Positions 45,418 to 59,095 are shown, numbered from the stretch's first letter. The stretch is 64,000 nucleotides of DNA from Leptodactylus fallax (GCA_947044405.1 CAMRHE010000018.1:372001-436000); one strand, 5' to 3'. Notes: a model not told the origin generated them from the sequence alone. Numbers and translations are program-made.

Positions 45418-45656
45418 GCCTAAGGCCCCACATAGAAAAAACAAAGCTTTAAAAAAAAAAAAAAAGTTGGAAAAAAATGATGCAAACACAGTTTTTTTTA
45501 CACATCGTTTCCACAGCTGAAATTAACATTTTTTTTCCTTCTGCAATAAGATGACTTATTATTCACTTTGCTGGTATTGTAAAAGGCAGCATTTTCTTCT
45601 GCTGCATTTCTGCAACCGCCAAAAATGCTGCACTTGGGTAATGTGGGGCCTTAGCT
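45418..45656. mobile_element. PIF/Harbinger-type MITE (copy A6), diverged
   Basis: CCTAAGGCCCCACATAG on the left and the inverse of GTAATGTGGGGCCTTAGC on the right. The interior is A-rich and has drifted from the other family A copies. Confidence 0.65.
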
Positions 45657-47177
45657 ATAAAAACCACATTGTGCAAACATATCCAAAATATGATAGCTGT
45701 ATACTTCCTGCCCCGCTCTCCTGCCAGGAAGCAGTCAAGTGTCATAGTCACAGCAGAACAGACCTCAGGAATCACAATTTCAATTTAGAAAGGAGTAGAG
45801 AATACCACTGTGTTGCACACTACAATTATAGCAAACATATTACAAGTTGCTTCTTCAACCCCTGCGGTGGTAGCCTAACATTTTCCAAAAGAATACACAT
45901 TCTCAATTGTATTTTCCTTAGCACCAGGAGTGTGTGACAGGAGCTTATTTTTAGAAATCACTAGCCTATATTAGACGCCTTGTAAGCACACGCCACGTCA
46001 GCATTATACAACATATTAGAGAAATACAGACTCCTCTGATGTAGAGACTTTTTAGAATAAGAAGCGGATTTTAGAGATCATACACTCCACGTTAGTCCAT
46101 CTGTCACACAGAATAGATTTATTTTAGGAGGCTGGAGAATTAGCAAAGATAGACATAGCTTGACCTTTCAAGCTATACAATAAGAGCACAAAACTGAAAT
46201 AGCATTTGGCATCAATACCATAACTTTCTATACTCTGTGCGTTTGACACCTCAAACCAGTAATGGAGTATACTTTACAGAACATTTATTTGCTTTAGGAA
46301 GTTTTCGTAAGCCAGCTCAGCTAGGTAGTGGTATGGCTATAAGGAGAATACTAAAATACAACGTACTTAAGAAGCAGGGTTTATGGACAGTGAATTGATA
46401 TTTCTTTTACAAATGCCAAATATCCAGGACATAATATCCAAGTTTTCAGTTTGTACCTGGCATGACATGAGTTACATAGTGACTGTAGATACAGTATATC
46501 TGCAGCAAATCTCTTTCATTCTTCTCTGTTCACTATCAAGCCTGGTCCACCGTTCTGCTAAGCATACTGTATGATTATCCAGTATATAAAACTCCCACTC
46601 ATGTCTTCTAGACTTCTCCTATGCTGATCCTGTACCTGGAGTGCTCTTTCTTGGTCAATTAGGCTGAACTATAATTTTCACTTTTGTAAAATATACTTTA
46701 CATCTTTTTAGTGTCTTTCTTACCTTGACTACTAAACCAATCTGCTACATTACTGCACACTCTGTCTACTATTCTACATCCTCTTCACTTATGCCGGTAC
46801 CAATTTTAGCTGAGCAACTCCATTATAACCTCTTTGGTGTTTGCCGCTGGCCAAAACAGCAAACCCTCTTATATTTTATATGCGATTTATATAAATTCCC
46901 CTTACTGAGCTAAACAATTTTAAAAATAGAGATGATGCTTGCAGGTTCTGAAAATATGCCAACTTTATATCAAGGAACTGCAGTTTTGCCATTCAACCTC
47001 TTCCTACTCTGTGCTGTACTATTACGTCACGCTGAGCATATACTTAATCCTCAGTGCCGTAGTAGTACAGTGCTGTGGGCCAGTTCAAAAAAATTTAAAA
47101 GAAAGAATAAAAAGTAAACAAATAGTAAAAAGTTAAAAAACATTTAAATTTAAAAAACATATAATTTAAACAAAAAA

Positions 47178-47208
<31 letters not shown>

Positions 47209-47254
47209 TAGTTGCCAATAGAGGCTAAAAAAATGCCCATCTTTTAGTCTCTGT
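45657..47254. other. No gene; (AAAT)/(AAT) microsatellite inside
   Basis: (AAAT)n then (AAT)n at 47175-47210. The frame at 45551-45937 overlaps MITE A6 and has no recognisable product. Confidence 0.5.
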
Positions 47255-47440
47255 AAAGATGTTAATTCTACTGGATAGGTGATAACTGCTAAAATTGGTG
47301 AGGGTCCCAGTTGTTGATCACCAGAACAGAGAACCCTAGTTCCCCTATCCACAAGTCTGAGGTTAGGGGTATCTTGAATGGAGCAGACATTTGTGCTGCT
47401 GCTCCTTTAAAGTCTAGCTAAGCACATGGTCAGCCATTTT
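47255..47440. mobile_element. T2-type MITE family D-like fragment
   Basis: CTGGATAGGTGATAACTGC, GGTGAGGGTCCCAGTTG and TGATCACCAGAACAGAG follow the D-family interior order (dates of flanking ends lost). No terminus intact. Confidence 0.45.
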
Positions 47441-48447
47441 GGCTTGTGGATATGTGGTTATTTCTTCTGACTGTAATACTCTTTTAAATAGGACATATAC
47501 AGTCCCAACAATTTATTGGTAAATTGTCATGGTTTATTTGATTTCTAATTATTAAATGAGGAAATGTTATACTGTGGGTCCACTAAAAAGGACTGACCGT
47601 AATATACAACATAGATGCAGACAGGTTTGTTTTATGTACATGATGAGGCTTCCTACAGGACTATATATTACCGAGGTCTGTCTCCATCTCATTTTATAGT
47701 CCCATGATGATTACACATTTTTTCCTGGAAGCAGTCTTAAAGGATAGTACTGGAGTTACGATAGATACTGAGGATTAAAATAGCATGTGAGTAGGAGGGA
47801 TTTAAAAAGTAGCACAGGCTTCAGCAGAAATAAAGATGTTTCCCTTCATGATAAAATACATCTGTCACTGTTTATTATAATGCTCATAAACATAATCACT
47901 TCCATGAAGTGTGAGCGACAATGAGCTGGAATAAAAGAAAATATGCTGGTACTATATATGGCTATTCAAAGTGACATTTTATTAATACATCTTCCCTGGA
48001 GCTCAAGAAGTTAAAAAAATTAATGCTATATATTGTTATATAACACTAATCACGAAGGAACGGATGAGGACCGACCCAAATTAATGTACTTTGGCATTAG
48101 AGTACCAAGAAAATATTTTTTTTTTCTTACAAAGAACATGCTACAAAAACTTCACTATGAATCCAGCCTGGAGATGAATGGTCTAGGGCCATAGGCCATA
48201 AAGGTTATACTCCCTTTACTAGTCATCGTAGTCATAATACAGTATAGTTAAGGTGGGATAATGCATTTGTAAATGAACAGTTGTGGACTGCTATGGTGTA
48301 TGGAGCCTATGATATATATTAGAACTGGCACTAGCATTATGTGAATACTAATGACTACGTTACTAGAGTAGCACAATAGCGGTTTAATTGTCATTTGCAA
48401 CATCTGTACAGCAATTGTATTCATCTACCTTCGGCGCGCTTTGAATT
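47441..48447. other. No recognisable feature
   Basis: AT-rich gap. Confidence 0.4.
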
Positions 48448-48845
48448 TTAAAGGGAACCCATCACCAGGTTTTACCCCAATAAACCATTTCCACCATGCT
48501 GTATGCCAAAAAAAATCCTTTATAAATGTATATAGATGTTGTAAAGTTTAACTTTACACTTGACAAGTGTCATATTCAGCCCTGCTCACAGGTCGGCATG
48601 AGGAATCCTGGCCATCTATATTCTTTTCTCTCTTACTCTCACTGCATATAGCTTTCAGATTGTAAGCACTGATAAGAGCTAGATAAGATTCTTTAGCAGT
48701 GTGTTATATGCATATGTAAATTTAGAGATAACTGTGTTTTTCAGAGCAAGCAGCAACTCCCAGCAAGATGAGCTGAAAACCAGGAAGTGAAGGTGAGAGA
48801 AGACAGGATGGCAGCTGAAAGCCTATGAAAAGAAAACCCCTTTAA
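48448..48845. mobile_element. T2-type MITE
   Basis: TTAA at both ends (48448-48451, 48842-48845), left AAGGGAACCCATCACCAGG, right inverse of AAAGAAAACCCCTT. The two termini differ after the first bases, so it may be a recombinant or strongly diverged copy. Confidence 0.6.
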
Positions 48846-49224
48846 GGGTGAAGCCTGCCTGACCCCCAAGGTCATGAGTTTCTTCTTCCCTGCTCCTGCT
48901 CTGCTTTCTCTATGCTTTTACATGGCAGTCACCATTATAGCAAATTTATGCTGATTGAACTGTAAAAGGTTCTGGTTCATTTAAACACAAATTTTTTAAA
49001 AGTTTGATTAAAACTAGTTCGCCCAGCTCTAGTCCAAACCTTCCAAGTGCCCTGTGGAATTGTGATTAAGCCAGCCTTTGTTCCAATGAGGGCGACATGG
49101 ATGCATGGCGCAGTGCATATTTCCTGCTGTAGGTAGAAGATAGTCATTCTGCATATATGCAAATTATCTCAGAAGTGAGAGGAGACCTGTGAATGCGCAG
49201 AACAATGCTTTCTCTGTGGTATTT
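48846..49224. other. No recognisable feature
   Basis: Short frames only. Confidence 0.4.
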
Positions 49225-49616
49225 TTTGGATGAAAATATTGATGACCTTATCCTAAGGATAAGTCAACAATACTAGATCGGTGAAGGTCTGATTGCAAAA
49301 ACCCCCATCGATCAGCTGTTCTCAGCAGCAATGCACAGAGAATGGAGCAGGAAGCAGACATCCATGTTCTCTGTGTAATGGCCAGACAAGGTTACTGCAG
49401 TCGGCTCCCATTAATTTAAATGGGACCTATTTTTACCTAAGCTACAATGTCTCAGTTCTGCCACTACACAGAACAGCTGTCTGCTTCCTGCTCCATTCTC
49501 TGTGTATCAGCTGCTGATTGGTGGGGTTGGCAGATGTTAGGTCACTAGCATCAGATCTGTGTGGGTCTATCTTTAGGATCGGCCACCAATATTTTTAGTC
49601 TGGAAAACTCCTTTAA
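49225..49616. mobile_element. T2-type MITE family D, both arms (D4)
   Basis: The left arm has AAAATATTGATGACCTTATCC and GATCAGCTGTTCTC. The right arm has AGCTGCTGATTGGTGGGG, TAGGATCGGCCACCAATATT and GGAAAACTCCTTTAA. ATGGAGCAGGAAGCAGAC at 49339-49356 and its inverse GTCTGCTTCCTGCTCCAT at 49480-49497 make a hairpin. The left TTAA is lost. Confidence 0.75.
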
Positions 49617-49960
49617 ACCAAAATACTATGGCCCAAATTATGCTTGCGACTCGACACTGGCACATTTATGGTGCAATGTGGCACATTTATGGCGCAATGT
49701 GGCACATCATTGGTGCAATGTGGTACATTAAGTTTGTGCTTGCTAGACATGTGGATTCTCAGATAAAAGGGGGCTGATTTAAATGCCCCAAAAATGTACC
49801 AAATTGCGTATAAAAGTAATCCAACTGAAAGGTGATATAAATGGAGACCAGACAGTCTAAAGACATGCCAGATTTATCATCCAGCATCAGCCATTGTGGT
49901 GACTCTGATGCACTGCCAGACTGCCTGTCTAACCATTAGTAAATATGGGCATACATGTGT
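49617..49960. repeat. Old repeat with local GGCACATTTATGGTGCAATGT tandem units
   Basis: Three to four tandem copies of a unit of about 22 bp (GGCACATTTATGGYGCAATGT) at 49659-49730, inside sequence resembling the repeat at 1858-2150. Confidence 0.55.
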
Positions 49961-51434
49961 GGCTGTTTTTATATGTTCCTATAGATTAAACTACAAATAT
50001 ATGGATGCAGCATATTTGGCAGATATTGTCTAAAAAAATACATATAAAATACAGTAAAAAAAAAAAGAAAAAACACACATCAAAATTCCCAAGTAGTGGC
50101 AAAGGTATGGTAGTAGCCTGGCTTGAAGATTACCTAGATGCAACATTAATGACTAAAGATAGAATTTTGTCTTCTACAAGAAGAGCACAAGTCACAGCTA
50201 AGGTAAAAGCAGTGATGGTTTATAAGCAGAGACATTTAACATGAATTCTGAGACATTCTGCTGAACAAGAACATATCTTTTAGTGTGCTGGTACAGGGGA
50301 CATTATTGTTAGTGCCAAAGTGTTGATAAATCTGCTCCTAAACTCTGTCCATGTATTGTTGCTAAACCACAGTCACTTGTATTGTACCATGGATATTTCC
50401 CAAGGCCAATTCTGCACTACAAAAATCCACAAAAACATTTGCCAGATCAGAATTTGGCTTTAAAGACTATTGAAAACATTGCTTTTAAACATGAAAATAA
50501 GAAAGTCAGAATGCAGAGAAGGAAAGCCAGTGCAGAAAATAAGATGGCAAGTTAGAAGACCAATAAAGAACATGTCTCATAGCACAACAGTTTTATTATT
50601 ACAGTATGCTGCTCTATTAATGAAGTCCACAGCTCATTGTGAATGTCAGGTTTGTTAATATAGTTTACTGCATGACAAAGCCTAGAAAGTAGAGATGCTA
50701 ATGCATTGTGACAATAGATGGAGTTCCTCATCCCTAAGGTAAAATAATTGGTTTGCTATAAATTTTGACACTGTGCTGAGAAAAAAAAAATTAAATTAGC
50801 TGACTTTTACAATCAAAATTATCCTGCCGCGGGGTTCAAATGAGTGTAACAATAAGATGTGACGCACAGAAAATATGAGCATCATAGACAACAATGAATA
50901 AACTCCATTAGTCTAAGGACAATGCATCCGGAGGCTTAAATGGGATTTCAGTACCATATTCTCATATTCTTGGTTAAGCTATGGAATCTGAAAAATGCAG
51001 CTAATGTATATCAGCTATGGAGAACCTGTGAAATCACTGCACAGAATCTTTTTGATATAATTTCTTACACACACTTGATAGCATATGGTACAAAATACCC
51101 TCAAACACTTTTTATTCTGGTTTGGCAGTATGCTCAGAACATTTCTAATCATGTTTTTTAAAGGATGCCCTGAAATCATTTAAAAGACGGCCTATCCAAC
51201 AATAATTGGTGGGGGTTCTCTATTGATCAACTTAACAGCAGCTCTTTGGTTCCTTCTTTCTTTATGCAGATACAGGGTCATGCATGTCTGACTGTTTCTT
51301 GTACTACTGCTTAACTCATTCAAAAGAGGTGAGCGGACTAAGCAGTAGGACCAGGCACAGAAACAACTATATATGGCAGTGTTCACCCACAAATATTGTA
51401 GTACTAACACTTAACCACTTTTCACCCTACAGTA
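49961..51434. other. No recognisable feature
   Basis: AT-rich. Short frames at 50005-50658 have no recognisable product. Confidence 0.45.
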
Positions 51435-51915
51435 TTATTATTTTGCTACCCTATCCTGTCAAACTGTGGGTGAAACGTATGTTGGGGCTCAAGGTGGAGG
51501 TCGTGGTGTTCATCCTTACATGTTTCCATGTTGGTTGGTAAATAGATAATTTTGATTATATTTTCACCTGTTTGTGTGGTATGTACCATGATTATTGCAT
51601 ACAAATTACTTTGGGACACGTGATTTATGTTCTATATGGTGTTATGATTCACTATGGTGTGCTTACTTTATATGCCCTGTAGTAACTATTGAATACCATT
51701 GTGCCTTTTTATATATTATCTGTGGATAAAGGGACACTTCTTTTTCCCTTAAATATTTTGTATATATTACATGCAGGTGTGGTCTTTATCTGTCCGTATA
51801 CAATATCCATATGGTATGCGATGATACCACGACCTCCGCCTTTTTGTATGTTTTTTATGTATTTTTAACGTCTTTTTCCTTGACTAATAAAACATATACA
51901 TTTTTGTAAATTATT
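51435..51915 (+). mobile_element. Penelope-type terminal repeat
   Basis: CTATCCTGTCAAACTGTGGG, then GAAACGTATGTTGGGG at 51472-51487: a worn hammerhead-like 3' half. A T-rich ORF-free body follows, then AATAAA at 51886-51891. No RT is attached. Confidence 0.45.
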
Positions 51916-52163
51916 GTCATAGTATTATTTTCGTTGAATATGATGCAGAGATTCTATGTAGGTGTTTACCAGAGACTATTAGAGCTGCTGGGTCCTAGAG
52001 GAGTTATGCAGTTATGATCTGGAGTCTGCATTCCTCCTGTAACTTGGGCTAATGTATCACCCTCAGTTACAGGAGAAATCACACCCACATCACAAGTTTT
52101 AGCCCTGCCCCCAGTAACACAACTCTACGTAAAAATTACCATAAGAGAGGGAAAACTATTTTA
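51916..52163. other. No recognisable feature
   Basis: Short gap. Confidence 0.4.
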
Positions 52164-52506
52164 GGCTGAAGCCCCATGTGGCGTAAACACCGTGGTTTGG
52201 TTGCCGCGGGGAAAACACAGCAAGAATGCAAATCCCATCCACACATTGCATAAAAATACCACGGTGGAAATGCTGCAATTTCCAAAACCATTGGAATTTT
52301 TTTTTTTTGGAAATCACAGCGTAACAATTGTACTTATGGAAACGCTTGGCAGTTTCCCTATAGGTATAATTGAAGCAGAAAGTCTGCAGAGGAAAACTCT
52401 ACAAAATTTCTGTGAAAAGTGCTGAGGGAAAAATCGCAATCTGTTTCTGCCTTGGTTTTTCCACACAGAGATTTTTTGCTTTGGCCTGTTACATGGGGCC
52501 TTAACC
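52164..52506. mobile_element. PIF/Harbinger-type MITE (copy B4)
   Basis: Left TTA then GGCTGAAGCCCCATGTGGC; right inverse of TTACATGGGGCCTTAACC followed by TTG, so the duplication has one change. Internal TATAGGTATAATTGAAGCAG and GCAATTTCCAAAACC match B1-B3. Confidence 0.8.
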
Positions 52507-53864
52507 TTGAAAGGTTTTTAGTAGCACTTTATATAAAAGAAAAAACAAAAAAAAACCTGAAAGACATTTTCCCTCCATTTTTTCTTACATTTTCCTGTAC
52601 ACATAAAAAAAAATACCAAAATAAAGATAACATAATATAAAAAGCCCTGTGTGTCACCAAAAAAATCTGCAAAAATTATTTGAATAACCTGAGCGAATGT
52701 TGAAAATAGGGAAAATAGAGCAATACTGAAGTGGTTAAGAATGTTGTGAGGTTAATCTTAAAACACTTATGATTTAACTTTTCTTTTAGTTATTTCTTCA
52801 TTTTAAACAGAAAACACCATCAGATATTCTGTCCCAGAATTACAGATCTTTTGCTCACTAATGTAGAATATACTGTAGGTGATTTATTACTAAAGCTGAT
52901 GATCAAGGAGATTTCTAATGCATGTAAAGGTCATAGAGATCTGTCCAATGGGCCCTAGATAGATTGAATCTTGGCAGAGTACCCATGTAAAGAGTTACAT
53001 TAGGGTCAGTTTATTAACTCAAATGAATCAATATCTGGTAACTTTAAAATAGCAAAGCAAAAACCTGCTCTTTTATACTGTTCCTCAACTTAACTCATTC
53101 ATCCCTCATGTTCGGTGATCCTTTTTTCCTGCAATCTTTACCTTTTTTCTTTGTAAAATACAACAATTTCATGAATATACCCATCTCAAACAATAAGCCT
53201 CACAGATCCCTTCAGATATTTAAAAGCTTTATCAATTCTCAAGAGTTCCAGTCTTCTCTGGAAACCAGTATGTATGTAATCCATTCATTTACATAGAACT
53301 CGTATAGCACATTAATTAGCTACCAAAAGAACCTTTTCAGTAAATTTATGTATATCAAACAAACACAAACCTAATAGAAACATTAAAGGGTTGGTGTTGA
53401 TGCCATATTCCTAAAATGTGTAAAATATATATCACTGGTGTAAATCTCACCATGTGTGTATCATGGGCCCTTTAGCAATTTTACCAGATATAGCACCACT
53501 CTTGTCCATAGGTCTTAGTCTGGTATTGCAGCTCAACGTTTACAAGATACAACCCACAACAGAGAGCAGTGCCATGTATGATGAAACTACTAAAACAAAG
53601 ACCCTGTACCAACCTCTTATTCATGGAATACTTTAGGGATATGCCACAAATATTTAGTCCCACAAAACCAGTTTAAGAACAAGCCTACAGTTTACACTTG
53701 AGTCAAATTTGCAGTGGTCCATAAAACTAAGACACTCTAACTTTGTAAGGCCAATATTTTTTTTCTGGATTCTACAAAGTCGCTGTTTTGTCAGGTATTC
53801 ACTCAGGGACAGATAATACAAGCCTTCAGAGGAAGGATCCTGCAAACGCTACCATACATTGTAC
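52507..53864. other. No gene; possible short T2-type fragment at 53382-53475
   Basis: ATTAAAGGGTTGGTGTTGATG and GGGCCCTTTAG could be the two ends of a 90-bp MITE. The rest is AT-rich and unrecognised. Confidence 0.35.
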
Positions 53865-54231
53865 TTAAAGGGAACCTCTCTGGGGCACTAAACCACCAAC
53901 GGGTCCATATAGACAGGTGGCTTACAGTCCCAGAGAGGAGTTTAATGAGTCTCATTGGACTCATCTCTAGAGTTTCCAGCATCTGCAGAACTCTTCGCTG
54001 AAGCTGGGGAAGTACACCTTGGCTTCACTGCACATGCACTTGAGGTCTGGTGTATACACACTAAACCAAAGTGCACTACTCTAGTTCCAGTGAAAAACTG
54101 AACAGGTACCGGGAGGACAAGAGTTGGGTGAGTATAAAGGTTCTTGTTTTTTTTTTTTATTTATTTGGGACACTAAACCACCAGTCCATAAAGTAGTGTG
54201 GGCAATTTAGCGCCCCAAATATCCCCTTTAA
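53865..54231. mobile_element. T2-type MITE family H (copy 2)
   Basis: TTAA at both ends (53865-53868, 54228-54231). Left AAGGGAACCTCTCTGGGGC, right inverse of GCGCCCCAAATATCCCC. CACTAAACCACC occurs in both arms. Homologous to 12650-13060. Confidence 0.78.
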
Positions 54232-54586
54232 CTGCAATCCATCTTTCCATATATACCACCATGTTCTGCAGAACAGAATAAAATGTAAGTCATTCTAATT
54301 TACTTATTTAATATATACATTATGAGAAATTTGCCCTAGTATGCAAATTAACTCCATTTGTATGTTTTCTGGAATGCAAGGCAAACTTGTGCAAAGACAG
54401 ATAACACAGAAACGTCATGCAGAGGTTGCCTAGTGTCCTTTAATTACATATCACCATAGGATATCGACATAATGAATACTTGACACCAGGTAATAGGATG
54501 TGTGAGAAGGATCATGTATTTATAGATGCAAAGAGATATAAAAAGAGATAACTATAGAATGAGTGAAAATGGCAACGAAAATCATT
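54232..54586. other. No recognisable feature
   Basis: AT-rich gap. Confidence 0.4.
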
Positions 54587-54928
54587 TTAAAGGGGAATTT
54601 TTCTTTGGTGTTGGGCTACTTTCATACACATCTATTACAGGGGCATTTCTGCACCCATATTACAACTGAGTGTTCTGGCCTGACTGTAGGTCTACTGACT
54701 CTACCTAACAGCATCGGACCTGCTGTCGGGCCAGGTCACTTGGCCGTCACACAAGCACAACTGCGCTTCTGTAATTCTTGCCTTTTTATTAAAATGTCCA
54801 TTGTTTCCTTTTGTCCTTGAGATTAATTCAGAGGATTCAGTTTTAAGAATGTGTATGCTATAAAAGTTCAGCAGTACAGCTGCTCAGACTATTGACCTTA
54901 TACATGCAAAAGTTGAATTCCCCTTTAA
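54587..54928. mobile_element. T2-type MITE
   Basis: TTAA at both ends (54587-54590, 54925-54928), AAGGGGAATTTTTCTTTGG on the left and the inverse of AAGTTGAATTCCCC on the right. 342 bp, no coding. Confidence 0.72.
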
Positions 54929-56229
54929 TTGAAAGTTACAGAATACAGTCTCCAAAACTAATGAGAAGAAATGTGTCCAATGTGTTATGTTTCTCTCAGA
55001 ACTTTCTGATAATTTGTGAGAAAAATGTACTATTAGCTTTCTGAAGGGTAGAGTAATGATGCTTGAAATAAAATACCGCAGTGGTATAAAGCTGCATTGG
55101 AGCGGTCAGCATTGAGTTATTAGCTTATACATACTACAATAAAATTCTTTTAATCCAGCACTTGTTGAGGGCACAAAACTGCAAGATCATTTGGAATTTC
55201 AGAGGAGCCGAAGCAGAAGACTGGGCAGAGACAGACATTTCTCTTTAGGCTGTTTTGGCTAGAGGAAAGCTTTAAAGAAAAGCGTAAATTAACTTTGTGT
55301 TTATTCAACGCCAGGGAGTGCATGTCAGACTTCATAGCTCATGGTGCTACAAATCTGGTCCCCTAGTCTACTTTATCATTTGACGAAACTGCATGTTTCT
55401 TGAGTTTTTCTATCTCTAACCCGCTTCCATCATACCCTTCCCAATCAGCATGAATGTCCTCACAATGTCATCGGTCTTCTGGCGCAAACACAACTGTACA
55501 GTTTTTACATATACAATAAGAGAGGCAACATGCTCATACACAAGGCCAAACCTAATGCATAGAGTCATGTAGCTTTTGTCTGCTGCCATTCAGGAACTGT
55601 TGGGTGCTGAATGTGCAGAAGGGTAACACAGATACATAACACAGAATCCAATGGATTAGATCACAACTGTTTTTGTTGACTTTTTATGAAACCCAACAGA
55701 AAAAACCTCTGTATGAAGTTGGAGGCTTTCTTGTGCTGTATTTCAAATGCAGTGAATAGGATATGCTGAGAATTAGATCTGTACATCATAGAAATGTCTG
55801 TGGTCATTAACATTACAAAATATTGAATCAATTAATAAAGTGAATGAGAGCAGCACTTCTGCCCCAGAGAAACACTCTGTCTTGCACTGTTGGCTCACAC
55901 AGATGTTATTTCTTCATGCAGAGAAAGATACCAGGGATGTAATAAGCCTTTGCCATCTGTAAGGATTTGTCCTATTCACTGTGTGCAAAACACCTTATGC
56001 AGTAAGCTTTGCTTTAATAGCCAGCAATAAAAGATGTTAGTGCATAGCAATAGAATGTTTGCATCTACTAGAACCTATACCAGTAGGTATGGTGCTTATT
56101 TCTACTCTTTATTGCTTATAGGCAATCCCCTGATTCTATAAATGAGGTGTGTCTTGCATACATACCATACAAAAGAGGAGACTTTACACATTTTCTGAAA
56201 TAATGGATTTTACAAATTATAATAGTATC
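54929..56229. other. No recognisable feature
   Basis: TE-poor. The part 55840-56060 is of higher complexity but has no coding. Confidence 0.4.
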
Positions 56230-56340
56230 TTAAAAGGGTTGGACACTTTCTGATATTTTTTTTTTATTTCTAAAGTGCTGTATTAGAAGACATTTAACAA
56301 TTAACTCTCATTAGTGGTTCACAGCAGAATTCCCCTTTAA
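56230..56340. mobile_element. Short T2-type MITE
   Basis: TTAA at 56230-56233 and 56337-56340. TTAAAAGGGTTGGACAC on the left, inverse of CAGAATTCCCCTTTAA on the right. Only 111 bp, nine bases before the next T2 element. Confidence 0.6.
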
Positions 56341-56349
56341 ACTATGTAC

Positions 56350-56691
56350 TTAAAGGGGTTTTCCAGAATGATATTAATGACCTACCCTTAGAGTAGGCCA
56401 CCAGTATTAGATTGGTGGGGTTCTGGCAAGTGGTACCCACACTGATGAGCTATTTGAAAGATGTTTGGCAGTCTCATACATTGTATAGTGGTTGTTCTTC
56501 ATATTGGCCATATGACCAATGGACATTATGTCAACTGACCTGAGAAGAGAAATTGGAGATTGCCCGAGCTCCATGGTCTCTTCAAACAGCTTGGTGGGGG
56601 GGAACCGGGAATCAGATCCCTGCCAATACGATACTGATAGCCTATCCTAAGCACAGGTCATAAATGTTATAGTTGTGGAAAACCCCTTTAA
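56350..56691. mobile_element. T2-type MITE family D, intact ends (D5)
   Basis: Both TTAA present (56350-56353, 56688-56691). AAGGGGTTTTCCAGAATG against the inverse of GTTGTGGAAAACCCCTT. Inner pairs ATTAATGACCTACCC / CATAAATG and GTAGGCCACCAGTATT / GATACTGATAGCC. Confidence 0.85.
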
Positions 56692-59095
56692 GTGAGAATA
56701 AGATGAGAGGTATTTCGGTCGACTACAATGAAGTCTTGTTCTAAAAAGGTGTTAAGAGATGTGAAAATGGTGCATGCTACCAGATAGCTTTGTACGGCAA
56801 CACCATTCTGCAAGATTATTGAGCAATTGCATTAAACAGCGACCTGCTGATATTAGGATCAAAACTCTTAGCACTCTTTATAAATTGTGATTTAAAACTA
56901 GTCACCTATGAGTCTTACACAAATTGAAATTAGTTGAAAATGTACACATTGTTAAAGTGTGTAAAGCCACTCAAATACATTGTAATCGAGATTGCACTGA
57001 CTCAGGTCTAAGGTAATATTCTTTCCTTATGTACCTATCACACCGATAAACAGAATTCAGTTAGTATTATCTTATTTAGTTATTTCTTTCTACATGAAAA
57101 TTCATGGGATCCTTCTCTTCAGATGGGGCATCTGATCCCATTCTGACCTGATGGAAATGACATACTTTTCTGTCTCTCCAATTATCACAATGGAACTTCC
57201 TGTATGATAAAACTGCACAGACTGAACCACACAGACTCTCTAACTATACAGTCACTACTGACATGCAAGCTCCTGTCACAGAATTATAATGTATAAGATC
57301 ACAGTTCCTTTATTTAGGAGAATATAGAAAGAAGTCTGATGTCCGATGTCCCTCGGCAGGTAGAGATGGTAATGTCTCTGGCTGCCAATGTGATGCTGTG
57401 CTGAGGCATTATGGGACTGATAACAGAGCACAGGGAAAAGCAGCCTGGATGGTAAACTGCAGGCATATGAAAGCAATATACATATAAAAAAGCACAGAGT
57501 GTGAAAGACAATCAGGTGAGGGGTACAGAGATTGAAAAAGTGTTTTCACAAGACTGCTCCATTAAGGATGTTTTCGCATTATTAGTATTTACCGCTGTAC
57601 ACATATATTTTACTCCAGTTTAAAGAGTAATATAAAATATCATATAAAACAGACCTGTGTCAATGATTATTAAACTCACCACTTTTTAGTAGAGAGAACC
57701 CGTTGGTCATTCACCCTTTGGTGAAATACTGGAAGAGAGTAAAAGTACTGGTAATTGTTGCAAAGGGCTTAGTAGTAAAGCAGTTTGTTAATTTTTTACT
57801 CCTTTTTGATAAGTATTTGTTGATTAAAATGTGATTTCCAAATGTGCAACAACTGCCTAATATAAGTCTATGATTCTACACTGCAGCAATACGATAGCCT
57901 GTTATGTGTGAACAACTGGTCTAATGCTTTAAAATACATTATGACAACAATAGTAGCCTCCATACACAAAAGGAATGTTACAGATGATCTGTAAAACCAC
58001 TACCCAAATTCTGTAGCAAATACCTTAGTATGAAATTCTTGAGTCTGGGGTGTGATGGTCTAGAATTCCTAATCGTATTAAATATCTTGTAACAGTCATG
58101 GTCCAGAATTGAGCAGATTCTGACTCTTCCGTAAAGCACTATGCTTTCATGCAATTGGGTTAAGTGGTAAAACCTGCACGTAGAACCAGTTGTCCAATGC
58201 TAACATTACTATAATATGACCAATCTGCATAGCTTGTACTAATTTCCCCATAGGAAAAGAATGTCACTGTTAAAATTCTAACAAGCTTACTGCCTCTGCA
58301 GGCTTATTTCATAGAGAAGGCCAGAACATTAGATCCTCTTCAATATGTGTACTGTGAACACTGCATGTAGTTATAATTATACATAGGAGGTTTCACTGCT
58401 GTTTTCCATTTTTCTCTACCACATTACATGTTCCCTGTATATAAAGAATGACAAAAGTCTCTAACATCAATTTTCTCATCATTTAGTTGACAAAATTCCT
58501 TCACAGGATACATAAGAATAGATCAGTAAACGTTGTGTGAAGTCCAAGCTTAGCTTTATGTTGCAAGTACCAAAACAGAGAAGCTCTTTATAGTTAATTG
58601 TAAGACTGAAAACCACCAGCATCCTACTTAAACACACACACATCTTGCACCCTTCACATACTGTACTTCCAGATCTTCTTTCATTCTATAATTTACAATT
58701 TTCATATTTTATTGTACTGAAATCAGAAAGACAAACTGTATTGTCCTCTAACTCACACAATAGTTAAGGTGTGGAAGAAGAACAGTGCTACTATTTTTAC
58801 TCTCTGTACAAAATGTGAAAATACTGACTTCTTCATACAAAGAAATGAACGAAGAAGCAAAAAAAGTGCCATGATTTTCTCTTAGTGTAGCACCTAATGG
58901 TCATTAAAAGAGCCTTAAAACATGACTGGGGATATCAGTCTACCAGAGACACCTTACTACCTTATCTATGCTAGTTTTCTGGTATACAATATACAAGAAA
59001 TGTATGCCAGGTCCTGACTGGCATAGGCTTCCATAGGCTTGACGCACAGGCTCCAGACTCTTAATAAATCAGTTCTGCCTTGCAATTGTCAGGGT
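56692..59095. other. No recognisable feature
   Basis: 2.4 kb of AT-rich sequence without delimited repeats. Short frames near 57276-57511 have no recognisable product. Confidence 0.45.

Noticed and set aside
45551..45937. 128-residue plus-strand frame
   Set aside because: Starts inside MITE A6 and runs into unrelated flanking DNA, with no domain.
49659..49730. Possible CRISPR-like array
   Set aside because: Units are adjacent without spacers, and the host is a vertebrate genome.
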